DNA of 39,817 nt. Origin: Bradyrhizobium sp. CSA207 (lineage in GTDB: Bacteria; Pseudomonadota; Alphaproteobacteria; Rhizobiales; Xanthobacteraceae). Location of the stretch: contig NZ_JAACFT010000053.1 in NCBI RefSeq assembly GCF_029051685.1, positions 1 through 39,817 on the forward strand. Direction: 5' to 3'. The notes below the pieces were generated by a model. It was not told the origin of the DNA, made no database searches, and saw nothing but the letters and a program-made list of their open reading frames with translations. Made by a program: the position numbers and the translations under genes. Below, one piece after another: positions 1 to 9,169 of the stretch. Position 1 is the first letter of the stretch. The number at the start of each line of letters is the position of its first letter.

Positions 1-329
1 GCTCAACATCGCTTCAGCGATAATAGCCGGGCTCCAGACCCTGATGTTCCGACCAAAAGCTGGTTTCTGCCTGGAATTCGGTTCGCCCGCTTAGTGGGGT
101 ACGCAAAACAAATTCCTGCCCAGTCTCTTCGCTCCATCCGGGCTACCGCTTTTCACCGCGCCCCTCCGCGGAACTGCCACCTCGCCCCGGCCGTTATGGT
201 CCCCGGGGCGGCCGCCCGGCCGCGTCAATTCGCTTCTCTTTGCCAGCGAAGTATTCACTCACCCCCGCCACTTTCCGCTAAAATGTCCGATATCCGCGCG
301 CTCCAAAAGTTCTTGCCATGAGGTCAGCC
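1..329. other. Gene-less left edge
   Basis: I see no credible gene here. A 75-codon open frame at 94-321 has arginine- and proline-rich composition, no ribosome binding site and no family resemblance. The stretch contains GC-rich self-complementary sequence near 205-230. It must hold the promoter of the beta-oxidation operon that starts at 330, but no clear -35/-10 pair can be picked out by eye. Confidence 0.5.
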
Positions 330-2597
330 ATGAGCTTCCGCCGCGACATCATCACCAAGCCGATCTTCTCCTGGGCACGCGGGGTTTTGCCGGCGATGTC
401 CGACACCGAGCGCGAGGCGCTGGAGGCCGGCGACGTCTGGTGGGATGCCGATCTCTTCGCCGGCCACCCGGACTGGTCGAAATTGCTGAAGGTGCCGCAG
501 GCGACACTGACCGACGAGGAGCAGGCCTTCCTCGATGGCCCGGTCGACGAGCTCTGCGCCATGCTCGATGAATGGAAGATCTTTTGGGAATTGCGCGACT
601 TGCCGCAGGACGTCTGGCACTTCGTCAAGCGCGAGAAATTCTTCGGCATGATCATTCCGAAGGAATTTGGGGGCCGCGGCTTCTCGCCCTTTGCGCATTC
701 GGAAGTGGTGCGCAAGATTTCGACCCGCTCGATCGCCGCCGCAGTCACGGTCATGGTGCCGAACTCGCTCGGGCCGGGCGAACTTCTGATGCGCTTCGGC
801 ACCAGGGAGCAGCAGGAGCGCTGGCTGCCGCGGCTGGCCGATGGCCGCGACATTCCCTGCTTCGGCCTCACCAGTCCGGAAGCCGGCTCCGACGCCGCCT
901 CGATGATCGACACTGGAATCGTCTGCAAAGGGAATTTCGAAGGCCGCGAAGTCGTCGGCCTCAGGCTCAACTGGCACAAGCGCTACATCACGCTCGGCCC
1001 CGTCGCGACGCTGCTGGGCCTCGCTTTCAAGGCCTATGATCCCGATCGTCTCGTCGGCGATCAGGAGGAGCTCGGCATCAGCGTGGCGTTGATCCCGACC
1101 AACCTTCCCGGTGTCGAGATCGGCAAACGCCATTTGCCGTCGATGCAGGTGTTTCAGAACGGCCCCAATTGGGGCCGCGACGTCTTCATTCCGCTCGACT
1201 ACGTCATCGGCGGCCAGGAGCGATTGGGGCAAGGCTGGAAGATGCTAATGACGGCGCTTGCCGCCGGCCGAGGCATTTCGCTGCCATCGTTATCGGCCGC
1301 CGGCGCTGCCTATGCCGCGCGCACCACCGGTGCCTATGCCCGCATTCGCGAGCAGTTCGGCATCTCCATCTCCAAGTTCGAGGGCGTCGAGGAGCCGCTG
1401 GCGCGCATCGTCGCCACCGCCTACCAGCTCGATGCGGCGCGGCGGCTCACTTGCGCCGCACTGAATGCCGGGGTTCATCCCGCCGTCATCTCCGGCATCA
1501 TGAAGCTGCACGCCACCGAGCGGATGCGAACCGCGGTCGACGACGCCATGGACATCCATGGCGGCAAGGCGGTGATCGACGGGCCGCAAAACTATCTCGG
1601 CAATCTGCACCGCGCCGTGCCGGTCGGCATCACCGTGGAAGGCGCCAATATCCTGACCCGCAATCTCATCGTGTTCGGGCAGGGCGCGATCCGCGCCCAT
1701 CCCTATCTGCTCGACGAGATGAACGCGCTGGCCGACACCGACCGCGCCCGCGGGCTCACCGCCTTCGACAAGACATTCTGGAAGCATGTCGGCCACAGTT
1801 TTCGGACGTTGTTCCGCGCCTTCGGCCGGAGCTGGACGTCTGGTGCTTTTGCGCCGGCGCCTGACGCCGGTGAGGCGACGCCATTCTATCGCCAGCTGTC
1901 GCGCTATTCGGCCGCGTTCGCGCTTTGCGCCGACATGGCGCTGCTCACGCTCGGCGGCGCGCTCAAGCGCAAGGAGATGCTGTCAGCGCGCTTCGGCGAC
2001 ATCCTCTCCGAGCTCTATCTGCTCTCGGCCGCGCTGAAGCGGTGGCAGGATGAGGGCCGGCAGAAGGAGGATTTGGCCGCGCTGGAATGGTGCATGGCGA
2101 CCGGCTTCAGGACCATCGAGAACAGGTTCGCCGAAATCCTCGCCAATTTGCCCAACCGTTTCGTCGCCGGCTTTCTCAAGTTCGTGGTCCAGCCCTTCGG
2201 CGCCCGCGTGCTCGGCCCGAGCGACCGCGTCGTGCACCAATGCGCAAGCCTCGTGCTCGAGCCGTCAGCCGCGCGCGACCGCCTCACGCCCGATCTCGCT
2301 TATGTCGACGACGGCGGCGGCTTCGTGCGGCTGGAGCGCGCGTTCAAGCTGGTTGCAGGCACAGATGCCATCGCCAAGCGGATGCGCGCGGCGCATATCG
2401 GCGACTGGACGGAGGCCGTGGCCAAGGGAGTGATCACGCAGGCAGAAGGCGAGCAGCTTGCGGCGGCCCGCGAGGCCGTCACAAAAGTGATCGAGGTCGA
2501 TGATTTTGCGCCGGAGGCGCTGTCGCCGATTTACAAGAAAGCGCCCGATGTGCATCAGTTCTTCCAGGAACTCGGTGAACAGAGGGCGGCGAGCTGA
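330..2597 (+). CDS. fadE: Acyl-CoA dehydrogenase, long FadE type
   Basis: Flavoenzyme for the first beta-oxidation step, turning acyl-CoA into trans-2-enoyl-CoA. The protein is about 755 residues, the length of the FadE class rather than the usual 380-400-residue enzymes. It has an N-terminal extension, a central acyl-CoA dehydrogenase core (GLTSPEAGSDAASM is the typical middle-domain segment, and DDAMDIHGGKAV lies in the C-terminal helical domain), and a C-terminal DUF1974-like region. The start at 330 is preferred over 318 because GAGG lies seven bases upstream of it; the 318 ATG has no such site. Its stop overlaps the thiolase start by one base (TGATG), so the two are translationally coupled. 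It is the first gene of the operon. The exact chain-length preference cannot be read from the sequence. Confidence 0.93.
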   Translation: MSFRRDIITKPIFSWARGVLPAMSDTEREALEAGDVWWDADLFAGHPDWSKLLKVPQATLTDEEQAFLDGPVDELCAMLDEWKIFWELRDLPQDVWHFVKREKFFGMIIPKEFGGRGFSPFAHSEVVRKISTRSIAAAVTVMVPNSLGPGELLMRFGTREQQERWLPRLADGRDIPCFGLTSPEAGSDAASMIDTGIVCKGNFEGREVVGLRLNWHKRYITLGPVATLLGLAFKAYDPDRLVGDQEELGISVALIPTNLPGVEIGKRHLPSMQVFQNGPNWGRDVFIPLDYVIGGQERLGQGWKMLMTALAAGRGISLPSLSAAGAAYAARTTGAYARIREQFGISISKFEGVEEPLARIVATAYQLDAARRLTCAALNAGVHPAVISGIMKLHATERMRTAVDDAMDIHGGKAVIDGPQNYLGNLHRAVPVGITVEGANILTRNLIVFGQGAIRAHPYLLDEMNALADTDRARGLTAFDKTFWKHVGHSFRTLFRAFGRSWTSGAFAPAPDAGEATPFYRQLSRYSAAFALCADMALLTLGGALKRKEMLSARFGDILSELYLLSAALKRWQDEGRQKEDLAALEWCMATGFRTIENRFAEILANLPNRFVAGFLKFVVQPFGARVLGPSDRVVHQCASLVLEPSAARDRLTPDLAYVDDGGGFVRLERAFKLVAGTDAIAKRMRAAHIGDWTEAVAKGVITQAEGEQLAAAREAVTKVIEVDDFAPEALSPIYKKAPDVHQFFQELGEQRAAS

Positions 2598-3880
2598 TGG
2601 CACGACCGGTTTTCATCGTCGACGGCAGCCGAACGCCGTTTCTAAAAGCACGCTCGGGACCCGGGCCGTTCACGCCTGTGGACCTTGCCGTGCAATGCGG
2701 CCGGCCGCTGCTGGCGCGCCAGCCGTTTGCGCCCACCGCCTTCGATCAGGTCATTCTCGGCTGCGTCAACGTGATCGCGGACGAGATGAACCCGGCCCGC
2801 GTCGCCGCACTCAGGCTCGGCATGGGCGAGGACATGGTCGCTTTCACGGTGCAGATCAATTGCGGCTCCGGCATGCAGTCGATCGATACCGGCTACCGCT
2901 ACATCCGCGAGGGCCACGCCGACATGATCCTCGCCGGCGGCACCGAGGCGTTGAGCCACGCGCCGCTGGTCTGGCCGAATTCCGGCGTCCGCTGGTTCGC
3001 CGGCCTTGCCACCGCCAGGGGCATGGCCGCAAAGCTTGCCGCGGCCTTCAAGTTGCGGCCGCGCTATCTCAAGCCGATCATCGGCCTCGAGCGTGGCCTC
3101 ACCGATCCCGTCACGGACTTGAACATGGGTCAGACCGCGGAGGTGGTCGGCCATCTCTTCGGCATTACGCGCGCGCAATCGGATGCCTATGCTGCCGAGA
3201 GCCATCGCCGGCTCGCACATGCGCAGGCGGAAGGATTTCTGAAGGGTGAGGTCGAGACCGCGTTCTCCCGCGACGGCAAGTTCTTCGATCATGACGACGG
3301 CGTGCGGTCGGACTCGTCGTCCGAGACGCTGGCAAAACTAAAGCCGGTGTTCGAGCGCCCCTGGGGCCAGGTCACCGCCGGCAATTCCTCGCAGATCACC
3401 GACGGCGCCTCCTGGGTGATCCTCGCCTCCGACGAGGCGGTCGCAAAGTACGGATTGACGCCGAAGGCAGTCATCGTTGACAGCAACTGGGCCGCGCTCG
3501 ATCCGGGCATCATGGGGCTCGGCCCGGTGATGTCCGCGACGCCGCTTCTGAAGCGCAACAATCTCACCATCAAGGACGTCGAGACCTGGGAGCTGAACGA
3601 AGCCTTCGCCACCCAGGTGCTGGGCTGCCTGGCTGCCTGGAACGACGAAAAGTTCTGCCGCGAGATCCTCGGGCTCGACGGCGCCGCCGGCGAGATCGAC
3701 CGCGACAGGCTCAACGTCGATGGCGGCGCCATCTCACTCGGCCATCCCGTCGGCACCTCCGGCAACCGCATCGTGCTGCATCTGGTCAACGCCATGAGGC
3801 GGCTCGGCACGCGGCGTGGGGTTGCCACCGAATGCATCGGCGGCGGGCTCGGCGGCGCCATGCTGATCGAGGCGGTGTGA
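2597..3880 (+). CDS. Acetyl-CoA C-acyltransferase (thiolase, FadI-like)
   Basis: Last step of beta-oxidation: 3-ketoacyl-CoA plus CoA gives acetyl-CoA and a shortened acyl-CoA. The 427-residue protein has the nucleophilic cysteine at C89 (INCGSGMQS), the GHP histidine near residue 383 (SLGHPVGTSG) and the second cysteine near 413 (ECIGGGLGGAM), so the catalytic set is complete. It is longer than the roughly 390-residue FadA type and has an insertion after the first third (around RPRYLKPIIGLERG), which resembles the FadI/trifunctional-protein beta type. That fits its neighbour, a FadJ-like alpha subunit starting two bases after its stop. The two probably form an alpha/beta complex. Biosynthetic acetoacetyl-CoA thiolase is less likely in this operon. 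Confidence 0.93.
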   Translation: MARPVFIVDGSRTPFLKARSGPGPFTPVDLAVQCGRPLLARQPFAPTAFDQVILGCVNVIADEMNPARVAALRLGMGEDMVAFTVQINCGSGMQSIDTGYRYIREGHADMILAGGTEALSHAPLVWPNSGVRWFAGLATARGMAAKLAAAFKLRPRYLKPIIGLERGLTDPVTDLNMGQTAEVVGHLFGITRAQSDAYAAESHRRLAHAQAEGFLKGEVETAFSRDGKFFDHDDGVRSDSSSETLAKLKPVFERPWGQVTAGNSSQITDGASWVILASDEAVAKYGLTPKAVIVDSNWAALDPGIMGLGPVMSATPLLKRNNLTIKDVETWELNEAFATQVLGCLAAWNDEKFCREILGLDGAAGEIDRDRLNVDGGAISLGHPVGTSGNRIVLHLVNAMRRLGTRRGVATECIGGGLGGAMLIEAV

Positions 3881-3882
3881 CC

Positions 3883-5979
3883 ATGGACTCGAAGATCATG
3901 ACCGCATTCGGCGATCGCGTGCTGACGCTTGGGCCTCAGCTTGCGGCCGATAGCCCCTACCGCCACTTCAAGCTGACGCGCGATGCCGACGGTGTCGCCT
4001 GGCTGCTGTTCGACCGCGCCGAGACAAGCGCCAACACGCTGTCCTCCGACGTGTTGGAGGAGTTCGACGCCGTGCTTGCGGCGATCGAGACCGAGCGTCC
4101 TGCCGGCCTCGTGATCCGCTCGGCAAAGCCGTCCGGCTTCATCGCCGGCGCCGATGTCAACGAATTCCGCGGCGCCAACGATCCCGCAATGGTGGAGACG
4201 CGCATCCGCGCCGCGCATGCCGTGGTCGATCATCTGGAAGCGCTGAAGCTGCCGACGGTCGCGGTCATCCACGGCTTCTGCCTCGGCGGCGGGCTCGAGG
4301 TCGCGCTGGCCTGCCACTCGCGCATCGCCATCGACGGCGCGCGCTTTGGCTTCCCGGAGGTGATGCTGGGCCTGCATCCGGGCCTCGGCGGCACCGCGCG
4401 TTTCACCGCGCTGGTCAATCCGACGCAGTCGATGGCCCTGATGCTGACCGGCCGCACCATCGATGCGCGCCGCGCCAGATCGCTCGGCCTTGTCGATACC
4501 GTGACGCAGGAGCGGCACGTCCGCAACGCGGTGAAGGACGCGCTGTTTGGCCGCTTGAAGCGGGCGCGGCCGGGCCTTTTGACGCGCGCGGCGAATTTCG
4601 GACCCGTGCGCGGGCTTCTGGCCAAGCGCATGCGCAGCGAAGCGGCGAAGGCGGCATCCCGCGAGCACTATCCAGCGCCTTACGCGCTGATCGATCTCTG
4701 GGAGACGCATGGCGGCAGCAAGGCCGCGATGCTCAGGGCCGAGCAGGGCTCGTTCGCCAAGCTGATGGTAACGCCGACCGCGCAAAATCTGATTCGTGTG
4801 TTCTTCCTGCGCGAGCAGATGAAGAAGGCCGCCGGCAGCGGCAACACGATCAAGCAGGTCCACGTCATCGGCGCCGGTGCCATGGGCGGCGATATCGCGG
4901 CGTGGTGCGCGAGCCAGGGGATGCGCGTCTCGCTCGCCGACATGAAGGCCGAGCCGATCGCCGGCGCGGTGAAGCGCGCGGCCGAGCTCTATGGTAAGAT
5001 CATCCGCAAACCCACCGAGGTGCGCGACGCGCTCGATCGCCTGATGCCCGACATGGACGGCGAGGGCGTTCGCAACGCGGATCTCATTATCGAGGCGGTT
5101 CCGGAAAAGCTCGAGCTGAAGCAGAAGGTCTATGCCGGCCTCGAGCCCCGGATGAAACCGGGCGCGATTCTTGCGACCAACACATCGAGCATCCCGCTCC
5201 AGGATCTGCGCACGACGCTGGGGCGGCCGGAGCGCCTCGTCGGTCTGCATTTCTTCAATCCCGTGTCGCGGCTCCAACTGGTTGAGGTCGTCAGCCATGA
5301 CGGCAACGCCCCTGAGGTGCTGAAGCAGGCGCTTGCCTTCGTCGGCGCGATCGACCGCCTGCCGCTGTCCGTGAAGAGCTCGCCCGGCTTCCTCGTCAAC
5401 CGTGCGCTGACGCCCTACATGCTGGAAGCGATGGTGATGCTGGACGAGAGGATCGACAAGCGGCTGATCGATGCGGCGGCCGAACAGTTCGGCATGCCGA
5501 TGGGGCCGATCGAACTCGCCGACCAGGTCGGGCTCGATATTTGTCTTGATGTCGGCGACATGCTCCGCACCAAGTTCGGCGATCTCTTGCCGCCGACGCC
5601 GGCCTGGCTGCGCGATAACGTCGCCAGGGGCGAACTCGGCCGCAAGACCGGCAAGGGCTTTTACGTCTGGAAGGACGGCAAGGCGGAGAAGGCGCCGTTG
5701 CCCGAGACCGGCCCACGTGTCACCGACCAGATGATCGACCGCCTGGTGCTGCCGATGTCCAACGTCTGCGTTGCGGCTCTTCGCGAAGGTATTGTCGACG
5801 ATCCCGACATGGTCGACGGCGCCATGATTTTCGGCACCGGCTACGCCCCGTTCCGGGGCGGCCCGCTGAACTATGCGCGTGCACGTGGCGTGGAGAATGT
5901 CGTATCCACGTTGCGCGCACTGGCTGAGAGATTCGGCGGCCGGTTCGCGCCCGATCCGGGCTGGGACAATTTCAAGTAA
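3883..5979 (+). CDS. fadJ: Enoyl-CoA hydratase / 3-hydroxyacyl-CoA dehydrogenase (FadJ type)
   Basis: Bifunctional beta-oxidation alpha subunit of 698 residues. The N-terminal crotonase domain carries both catalytic glutamates, E139 (GGGLE) and E159 (FPEVMLGLHPGLGG), and the oxyanion segment FIAGADV. The dehydrogenase half has the NAD-binding motif VIGAGAMGG from about residue 328 and the catalytic histidine near residue 456 (HFFNPVSRLQLVEVV), followed by two C-terminal helical domains. The ATG at 3883 is used because it follows the thiolase stop by two bases; the longer frame from 3832 lies inside the thiolase and has a basic, unrelated N-terminus. Its stop lies in a 14-base tandem repeat that leads into the thioesterase gene. 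Confidence 0.94.
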   Translation: MDSKIMTAFGDRVLTLGPQLAADSPYRHFKLTRDADGVAWLLFDRAETSANTLSSDVLEEFDAVLAAIETERPAGLVIRSAKPSGFIAGADVNEFRGANDPAMVETRIRAAHAVVDHLEALKLPTVAVIHGFCLGGGLEVALACHSRIAIDGARFGFPEVMLGLHPGLGGTARFTALVNPTQSMALMLTGRTIDARRARSLGLVDTVTQERHVRNAVKDALFGRLKRARPGLLTRAANFGPVRGLLAKRMRSEAAKAASREHYPAPYALIDLWETHGGSKAAMLRAEQGSFAKLMVTPTAQNLIRVFFLREQMKKAAGSGNTIKQVHVIGAGAMGGDIAAWCASQGMRVSLADMKAEPIAGAVKRAAELYGKIIRKPTEVRDALDRLMPDMDGEGVRNADLIIEAVPEKLELKQKVYAGLEPRMKPGAILATNTSSIPLQDLRTTLGRPERLVGLHFFNPVSRLQLVEVVSHDGNAPEVLKQALAFVGAIDRLPLSVKSSPGFLVNRALTPYMLEAMVMLDERIDKRLIDAAAEQFGMPMGPIELADQVGLDICLDVGDMLRTKFGDLLPPTPAWLRDNVARGELGRKTGKGFYVWKDGKAEKAPLPETGPRVTDQMIDRLVLPMSNVCVAALREGIVDDPDMVDGAMIFGTGYAPFRGGPLNYARARGVENVVSTLRALAERFGGRFAPDPGWDNFK

Positions 5980-6014
5980 GCAACTGCAAGTGAGCAATTG
6001 CAAGTGAGAGAGGC
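5973..6014 (+). repeat. Three tandem 14-base units across a gene junction
   Basis: Units CAAGTAAGCAACTG, CAAGTGAGCAATTG and CAAGTGAGAGAGGC run head to tail from 5973 and end exactly one base before the thioesterase ATG. The first unit contains the fadJ TAA stop, and the later units contain the homologous TGA. The third has diverged to supply the purine-rich ribosome binding site (GAGAGAGG). Confidence 0.8.
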
Positions 6015-6425
6015 ATGAGCGAACAAGGGCACACCGAGCCGAGCGGCGATCTCTGCATCCGCACGCTGGCGATGCCGGCTGACACCAATGCGAACGGCGA
6101 CATCTTCGGCGGCTGGCTGCTCAGCCAGATGGACGTCGGCGGCGGCGTGTTCGCCTCGAAAGTCGCGAAGTCGCGCACGGTGACGGTCGCGATCGAGGCG
6201 ATGAATTTTCGCAAGGCGGTCTATGTCGGCGATCTCGTCTCGGTCTACGCCAACCTCGTGCGTGTGGGGCGCACCTCGCTCACCATACATCTCGAAGCCT
6301 GGGCACTGCGGCGCAGGGAAGCGCATCCGTTCCTCGTCACCGACGGAAACTTTACCTACGTCTCGATCGACGACCACGGCCGACCGCAGGCGATCAGCCA
6401 GACCGATACACGGATCCCGACCTGA
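6015..6425 (+). CDS. Acyl-CoA thioesterase, hotdog fold (YciA-like)
   Basis: A 136-residue single hotdog-domain protein that hydrolyses acyl-CoA to free acid and CoA in the cytosol. The opening RTLAMPADTNANGDIFGGWLLSQMD is characteristic of the YciA/acyl-CoA thioester hydrolase family, with the N/D region that forms the active site, followed by the long central helix. Its length equals the family norm. It ends the beta-oxidation operon, 35 bases after fadJ, with purine-rich GAGAGAGG just before the ATG. A role in releasing CoA when acyl-CoA accumulates is inferred from context. The substrate range is not evident. Confidence 0.88.
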   Translation: MSEQGHTEPSGDLCIRTLAMPADTNANGDIFGGWLLSQMDVGGGVFASKVAKSRTVTVAIEAMNFRKAVYVGDLVSVYANLVRVGRTSLTIHLEAWALRRREAHPFLVTDGNFTYVSIDDHGRPQAISQTDTRIPT

Positions 6426-6593
6426 CCGCGCTGCGTCCGCAGCCGTCGCGTCTTCGCCAAGAACAAGTCATAAAACGGATGAGGTCCCGGCGTACCCAAT
6501 TGCCTGTCGATTCGGGGTGGAAACGGCCTCAAATGCCCAGGAACCTTTGGGCGGGAGTGTCGTTGTTTGCCCGCACTGAGGAATCCACGGACC

Positions 6594-6785
6594 ATGCCGG
6601 ACAGCTACATCATCGAAGTCAATTCGCAGACCGCAGGTATCGTCGTTCGTTCTCAGGGGGGCTACTGCTTCTTCGCCTCCTCCCCACGTTTCAACCGTCT
6701 CGAAGGCCAGCTCTTCCGCAACGCCCGCGAAGCCGAGCGCGCGGCGCGCAAGCTGGCTAACGGTGAGGTGGAGGAAGCGGCGTAG
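6594..6785 (+). CDS. Small conserved-looking protein, unknown function
   Basis: A 63-residue frame starting MPDSYIIEVNSQTAGIVV, with beta-strand-like hydrophobic alternation at the front and a charged amphipathic C-terminal helix (AREAERAARKLANGEVEEAA). There is no signal peptide or membrane segment. The ATG at 6594 is chosen over 6567 because GAGGAA lies upstream of it. It stands alone between the thioesterase and a repeat. I do not recognise the family. The protein-like composition, unlike the arginine-rich shadows around it, is the main support. Confidence 0.6.
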   Translation: MPDSYIIEVNSQTAGIVVRSQGGYCFFASSPRFNRLEGQLFRNAREAERAARKLANGEVEEAA

Positions 6786-6797
6786 TTGCCACCCGCT

Positions 6798-6924
6798 CGT
6801 CATTCCGGCGCGCGCAATGCGCGAGCTACGATGCGCAATTGCGCATCTGAGAATCCATTGGGCCGCAAAACATGTCGATGAATGGATTCCGGGCCCGCGC
6901 CGTCTGGCGCGTCCCGGAATGACG
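6798..6924. repeat. Intergenic inverted repeat (TCATTCCGG family)
   Basis: The outer arms CGTCATTCCGG (6798-6808) and CCGGAATGACG (6914-6924) are perfect complements. Inside are a second pair, GAATCCATT and AATGGATTC, and the short palindrome GATGCGCAATTGCGCATC. It lies between two convergent genes, which is a usual place for this kind of element. It could act as a bidirectional transcription end. Confidence 0.8.
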
Positions 6925-6930
6925 GCGTCG

Positions 6931-7395
6931 TTACAACTTCGTTGCGGCGCGCGAGAGCAGCTTCCAGTCGTCGCCCTGCTTCTGCCAGTTCATCAGGATG
7001 TGAAGGTTGGTCGGCACTTTTTTCCCGTCGGCCGCCATTTCCTGTTCTGCGACCCAGTGGAAGCGCACGATCGCGGCGGGGCCGACGACCTTGATGGTCC
7101 GGTCCTGGTATTCGATCGACAAAAACTTCGATTTGCCGTCGGTGGCGTTGGCGATGAAGGTTGCTTTGTCCTCGACCTTGCCGCTGGAATGGCTGTAGCT
7201 CACCTCGTCGGCGCAGAGTGCGCCGAGCGCCTTGGGGTCGGCTGCGATCTGAGCCAGGCGGAACGCCTCGACTTTCTTTGCCACCGCCTCTTCGTCTGCC
7301 GAGGCTGCCAGGGCCGGGGTCGCCAAAGCAAGTGCGGAGACGGCCAGGGTCGAGAGAGCCAGACCTGAGATGGAAAGGTCGCGCCGGTTGATCAT
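6931..7395 (-). CDS. Exported NTF2/SnoaL-like protein (DUF4440 type)
   Basis: A 154-residue protein with an N-terminal export signal containing a twin-arginine stretch (MINRRDLSISGLALSTL) and an AxA-type cleavage region near TPALAASA. The mature part is a single cone-shaped NTF2-like domain (DEEAVAKKVEAFRLAQIAAD.. at its start, ..WKLLSRAATKL at its end), the usual pattern of DUF4440 proteins. The start at 7395 is firm because AGGAGG sits six bases upstream; the upstream ATG at 7419 has none. It is transcribed divergently from the HAD phosphatase gene. Such proteins may bind small ligands or be enzymes; no specific role can be given. Confidence 0.82.
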   Translation of the reverse strand: MINRRDLSISGLALSTLAVSALALATPALAASADEEAVAKKVEAFRLAQIAADPKALGALCADEVSYSHSSGKVEDKATFIANATDGKSKFLSIEYQDRTIKVVGPAAIVRFHWVAEQEMAADGKKVPTNLHILMNWQKQGDDWKLLSRAATKL

Positions 7396-7547
7396 GTTTC
7401 CTCCTTTTTGATCTTGCACCGAGTGTTGCAGCCGCGCTTGGGTTTGTCGAGGGGCACGTCGTGGTTATGCAAGCACTGCATTGCGCATGTCGGCGCGTAT
7501 TGATACGTCTCGCGCATTGATGAGCAGCGCGCGAAGGAAACACGGAA

Positions 7548-8222
7548 ATGATGCAGGCCGCAGGCAAGGCATTGCTGTTCGATATCGACGGCACGCTAGC
7601 CGATACCGATGCCCTTCACCGTGAGGCATTCAATCTGGTGTTTGGACCGCGCGGTCATGTGGTCGATGATGCGCGTTTCAAGAGAGAGATTCAGGGCTTC
7701 TCCAACGCCTCGATCGGGGAGCGATTTCTGCCGGCCGAATCGCCGGCGTTCCGCGCGGCCGTCATGGACGAGAAGGAACTGACTTTTCGCAATTTGGTCG
7801 CCGGGCGGATCGAGCCTTTGCCGGGGCTGATGACGCTGCTCGACGTCGCGGACGCGGCCGGCATTCCGATGGTCGCGGTCACCAACGCGCCGCGCCTGAA
7901 TGCTGAGCTGTTGCTGTCGGGGCTGGGCATTACGCATCGCTTCAAGGCGATCGTGATCGGCGACGAGTTGCCGCATGGCAAGCCGCATCCGCTGCCCTAT
8001 CAGGAAGGACTGCGCTTCGTCGGTGCCAGCGCGCAGGCATCGATCGCGTTCGAGGACTCCCGTTCGGGAGTTCAATCGGCCGCGGCTGCGGGAATACCGA
8101 CCATAGGCATGCGGACGACCCTCGGCCACGCCGACCTTGTTGCCGCCGGCGCGGTCGCCTCCGCCAGCGCCTACGACGATCCGGAGCTGCTTGCTCGCCT
8201 CGCCGCCGCCATGGCATGGTGA
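7548..8222 (+). CDS. HAD-superfamily phosphatase
   Basis: A 224-residue haloacid dehalogenase-like hydrolase with all four motifs: I, FDIDGTLADTD near residue 10; II, the VTNAP threonine region; III, the lysine in GKPHP; IV, FEDSRSG. A helical cap follows motif I, as in phosphoglycolate phosphatase and beta-phosphoglucomutase relatives. GAAGGAAA precedes the ATG pair at 7548/7551. It points the same way as glpR, 91 bases downstream. A link to sugar- or glycerol-phosphate metabolism is possible from position alone. The substrate cannot be assigned from the motifs. Confidence 0.86.
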   Translation: MMQAAGKALLFDIDGTLADTDALHREAFNLVFGPRGHVVDDARFKREIQGFSNASIGERFLPAESPAFRAAVMDEKELTFRNLVAGRIEPLPGLMTLLDVADAAGIPMVAVTNAPRLNAELLLSGLGITHRFKAIVIGDELPHGKPHPLPYQEGLRFVGASAQASIAFEDSRSGVQSAAAAGIPTIGMRTTLGHADLVAAGAVASASAYDDPELLARLAAAMAW

Positions 8223-8313
8223 GGGCCTCATCCAATAACCGTGATCGGCTCTTGCATTGACCGGCCGCACGAACCGCCGCACCATGGCTCTTTCCTGATT
8301 TGAGGCGCTCGCC

Positions 8314-9165
8314 GTGACCGGACTGACCCATCGCCAAGCCGAAATCCTCAACATCGCGCGCGCCTCCGGCCGGGTGATGGTCGAGGAGCTCGCGCGCCGC
8401 TTCGAGGTCTCGGCGCAGACCATTCGCAAGGATCTCAACGATCTCTGCGAACGCCGCTCGCTGACCCGCATCCATGGCGGCGCCATCATCGCCTCCGGCG
8501 TCGAGAATCTCGCTTATGAGGCGCGCCGTTTCGTTGCCGCGGAGGAGAAGAAAGCGATTGGCACTGCGGCCGCGTCGCTGATCCCGAACGGCTGCTCGCT
8601 GTTCATCAACATCGGCACCACGACGGAGGAGGTCGCGAGCGCGCTCACCTCGCACGAGGATCTGCTCGTCATCACCAACAATCTCAACGTCGCCATGCTG
8701 CTCTACCGCCATCCCCGCATCGAGGTGGTGGTCGCCGGCGGCACGGTGCGGCGCGCCGACGGCGCCGTGGTCGGCTCGACCGCGACGCAGCTGATCGGCC
8801 AGTTCAAGGTCGACTACGCCATCATCGGCGCCTCCGCGATCGACGAGGAGGGCGCGCTGCTCGATTTCGACTATCGCGAGGTGCAGGTGGCCCAGGCCAT
8901 CATCGCCAACGCCCGCAGCGTCATGCTGGTCGCGGACTCGACCAAGCTACGCCGCAGCGCGCCGGTCCGCATCGCTCATATCAGCCAGATCCAGACCTTC
9001 GTCACCGACCAGGAGCTGCCCGAGCGCCTCGCCACGATCTGCCATAGCAAGGGCATCGAGGTGATGGCGGCGATGCCGAAGGCGGCGGACGAGATCGATG
9101 ATGCGACGGTCGAGGCTGCGCCGGACGCGGCGCCCCAAGCCGCGCCGGTGGTGCGGCTGCGCTAG
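8314..9165 (+). CDS. glpR: DeoR-family regulator of glycerol metabolism
   Basis: A 283-residue DeoR-type repressor. The N-terminal winged helix-turn-helix (LTHRQAEILNIARASGRVMV.. to ..IRKDLNDLCERRSLTRIHGGA, about residues 3-55) carries the family signature, and the rest is the DeoR sugar-phosphate-sensing domain (LFINIGTTTEEVA.., VVAGGTVRRADGA, VMLVADSTKL). The start is a GTG at 8314. It is called glpR because it shares strand and neighbourhood with glpD and the glycerol transporter genes, as in rhizobial glp clusters. Glycerol-3-phosphate as inducer is inferred from GlpR knowledge. The C-terminus has an unusual alanine/proline-rich tail. Its stop is four bases from the stop of the convergent PIN toxin gene. 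Confidence 0.87.
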   Translation: MTGLTHRQAEILNIARASGRVMVEELARRFEVSAQTIRKDLNDLCERRSLTRIHGGAIIASGVENLAYEARRFVAAEEKKAIGTAAASLIPNGCSLFINIGTTTEEVASALTSHEDLLVITNNLNVAMLLYRHPRIEVVVAGGTVRRADGAVVGSTATQLIGQFKVDYAIIGASAIDEEGALLDFDYREVQVAQAIIANARSVMLVADSTKLRRSAPVRIAHISQIQTFVTDQELPERLATICHSKGIEVMAAMPKAADEIDDATVEAAPDAAPQAAPVVRLR

Positions 9166-9169
9166 GATT

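Noticed and set aside
94..321. 75-codon open frame at the left edge
   Set aside because: No ribosome binding site and a composition typical of translated GC-rich spacer.
3289..6003. 904-codon open frame on the minus strand
   Set aside because: It lies wholly antisense to the thiolase and fadJ genes, is rich in Arg, His and Gly, and matches no fold. Long antisense frames are expected in GC-rich genes.
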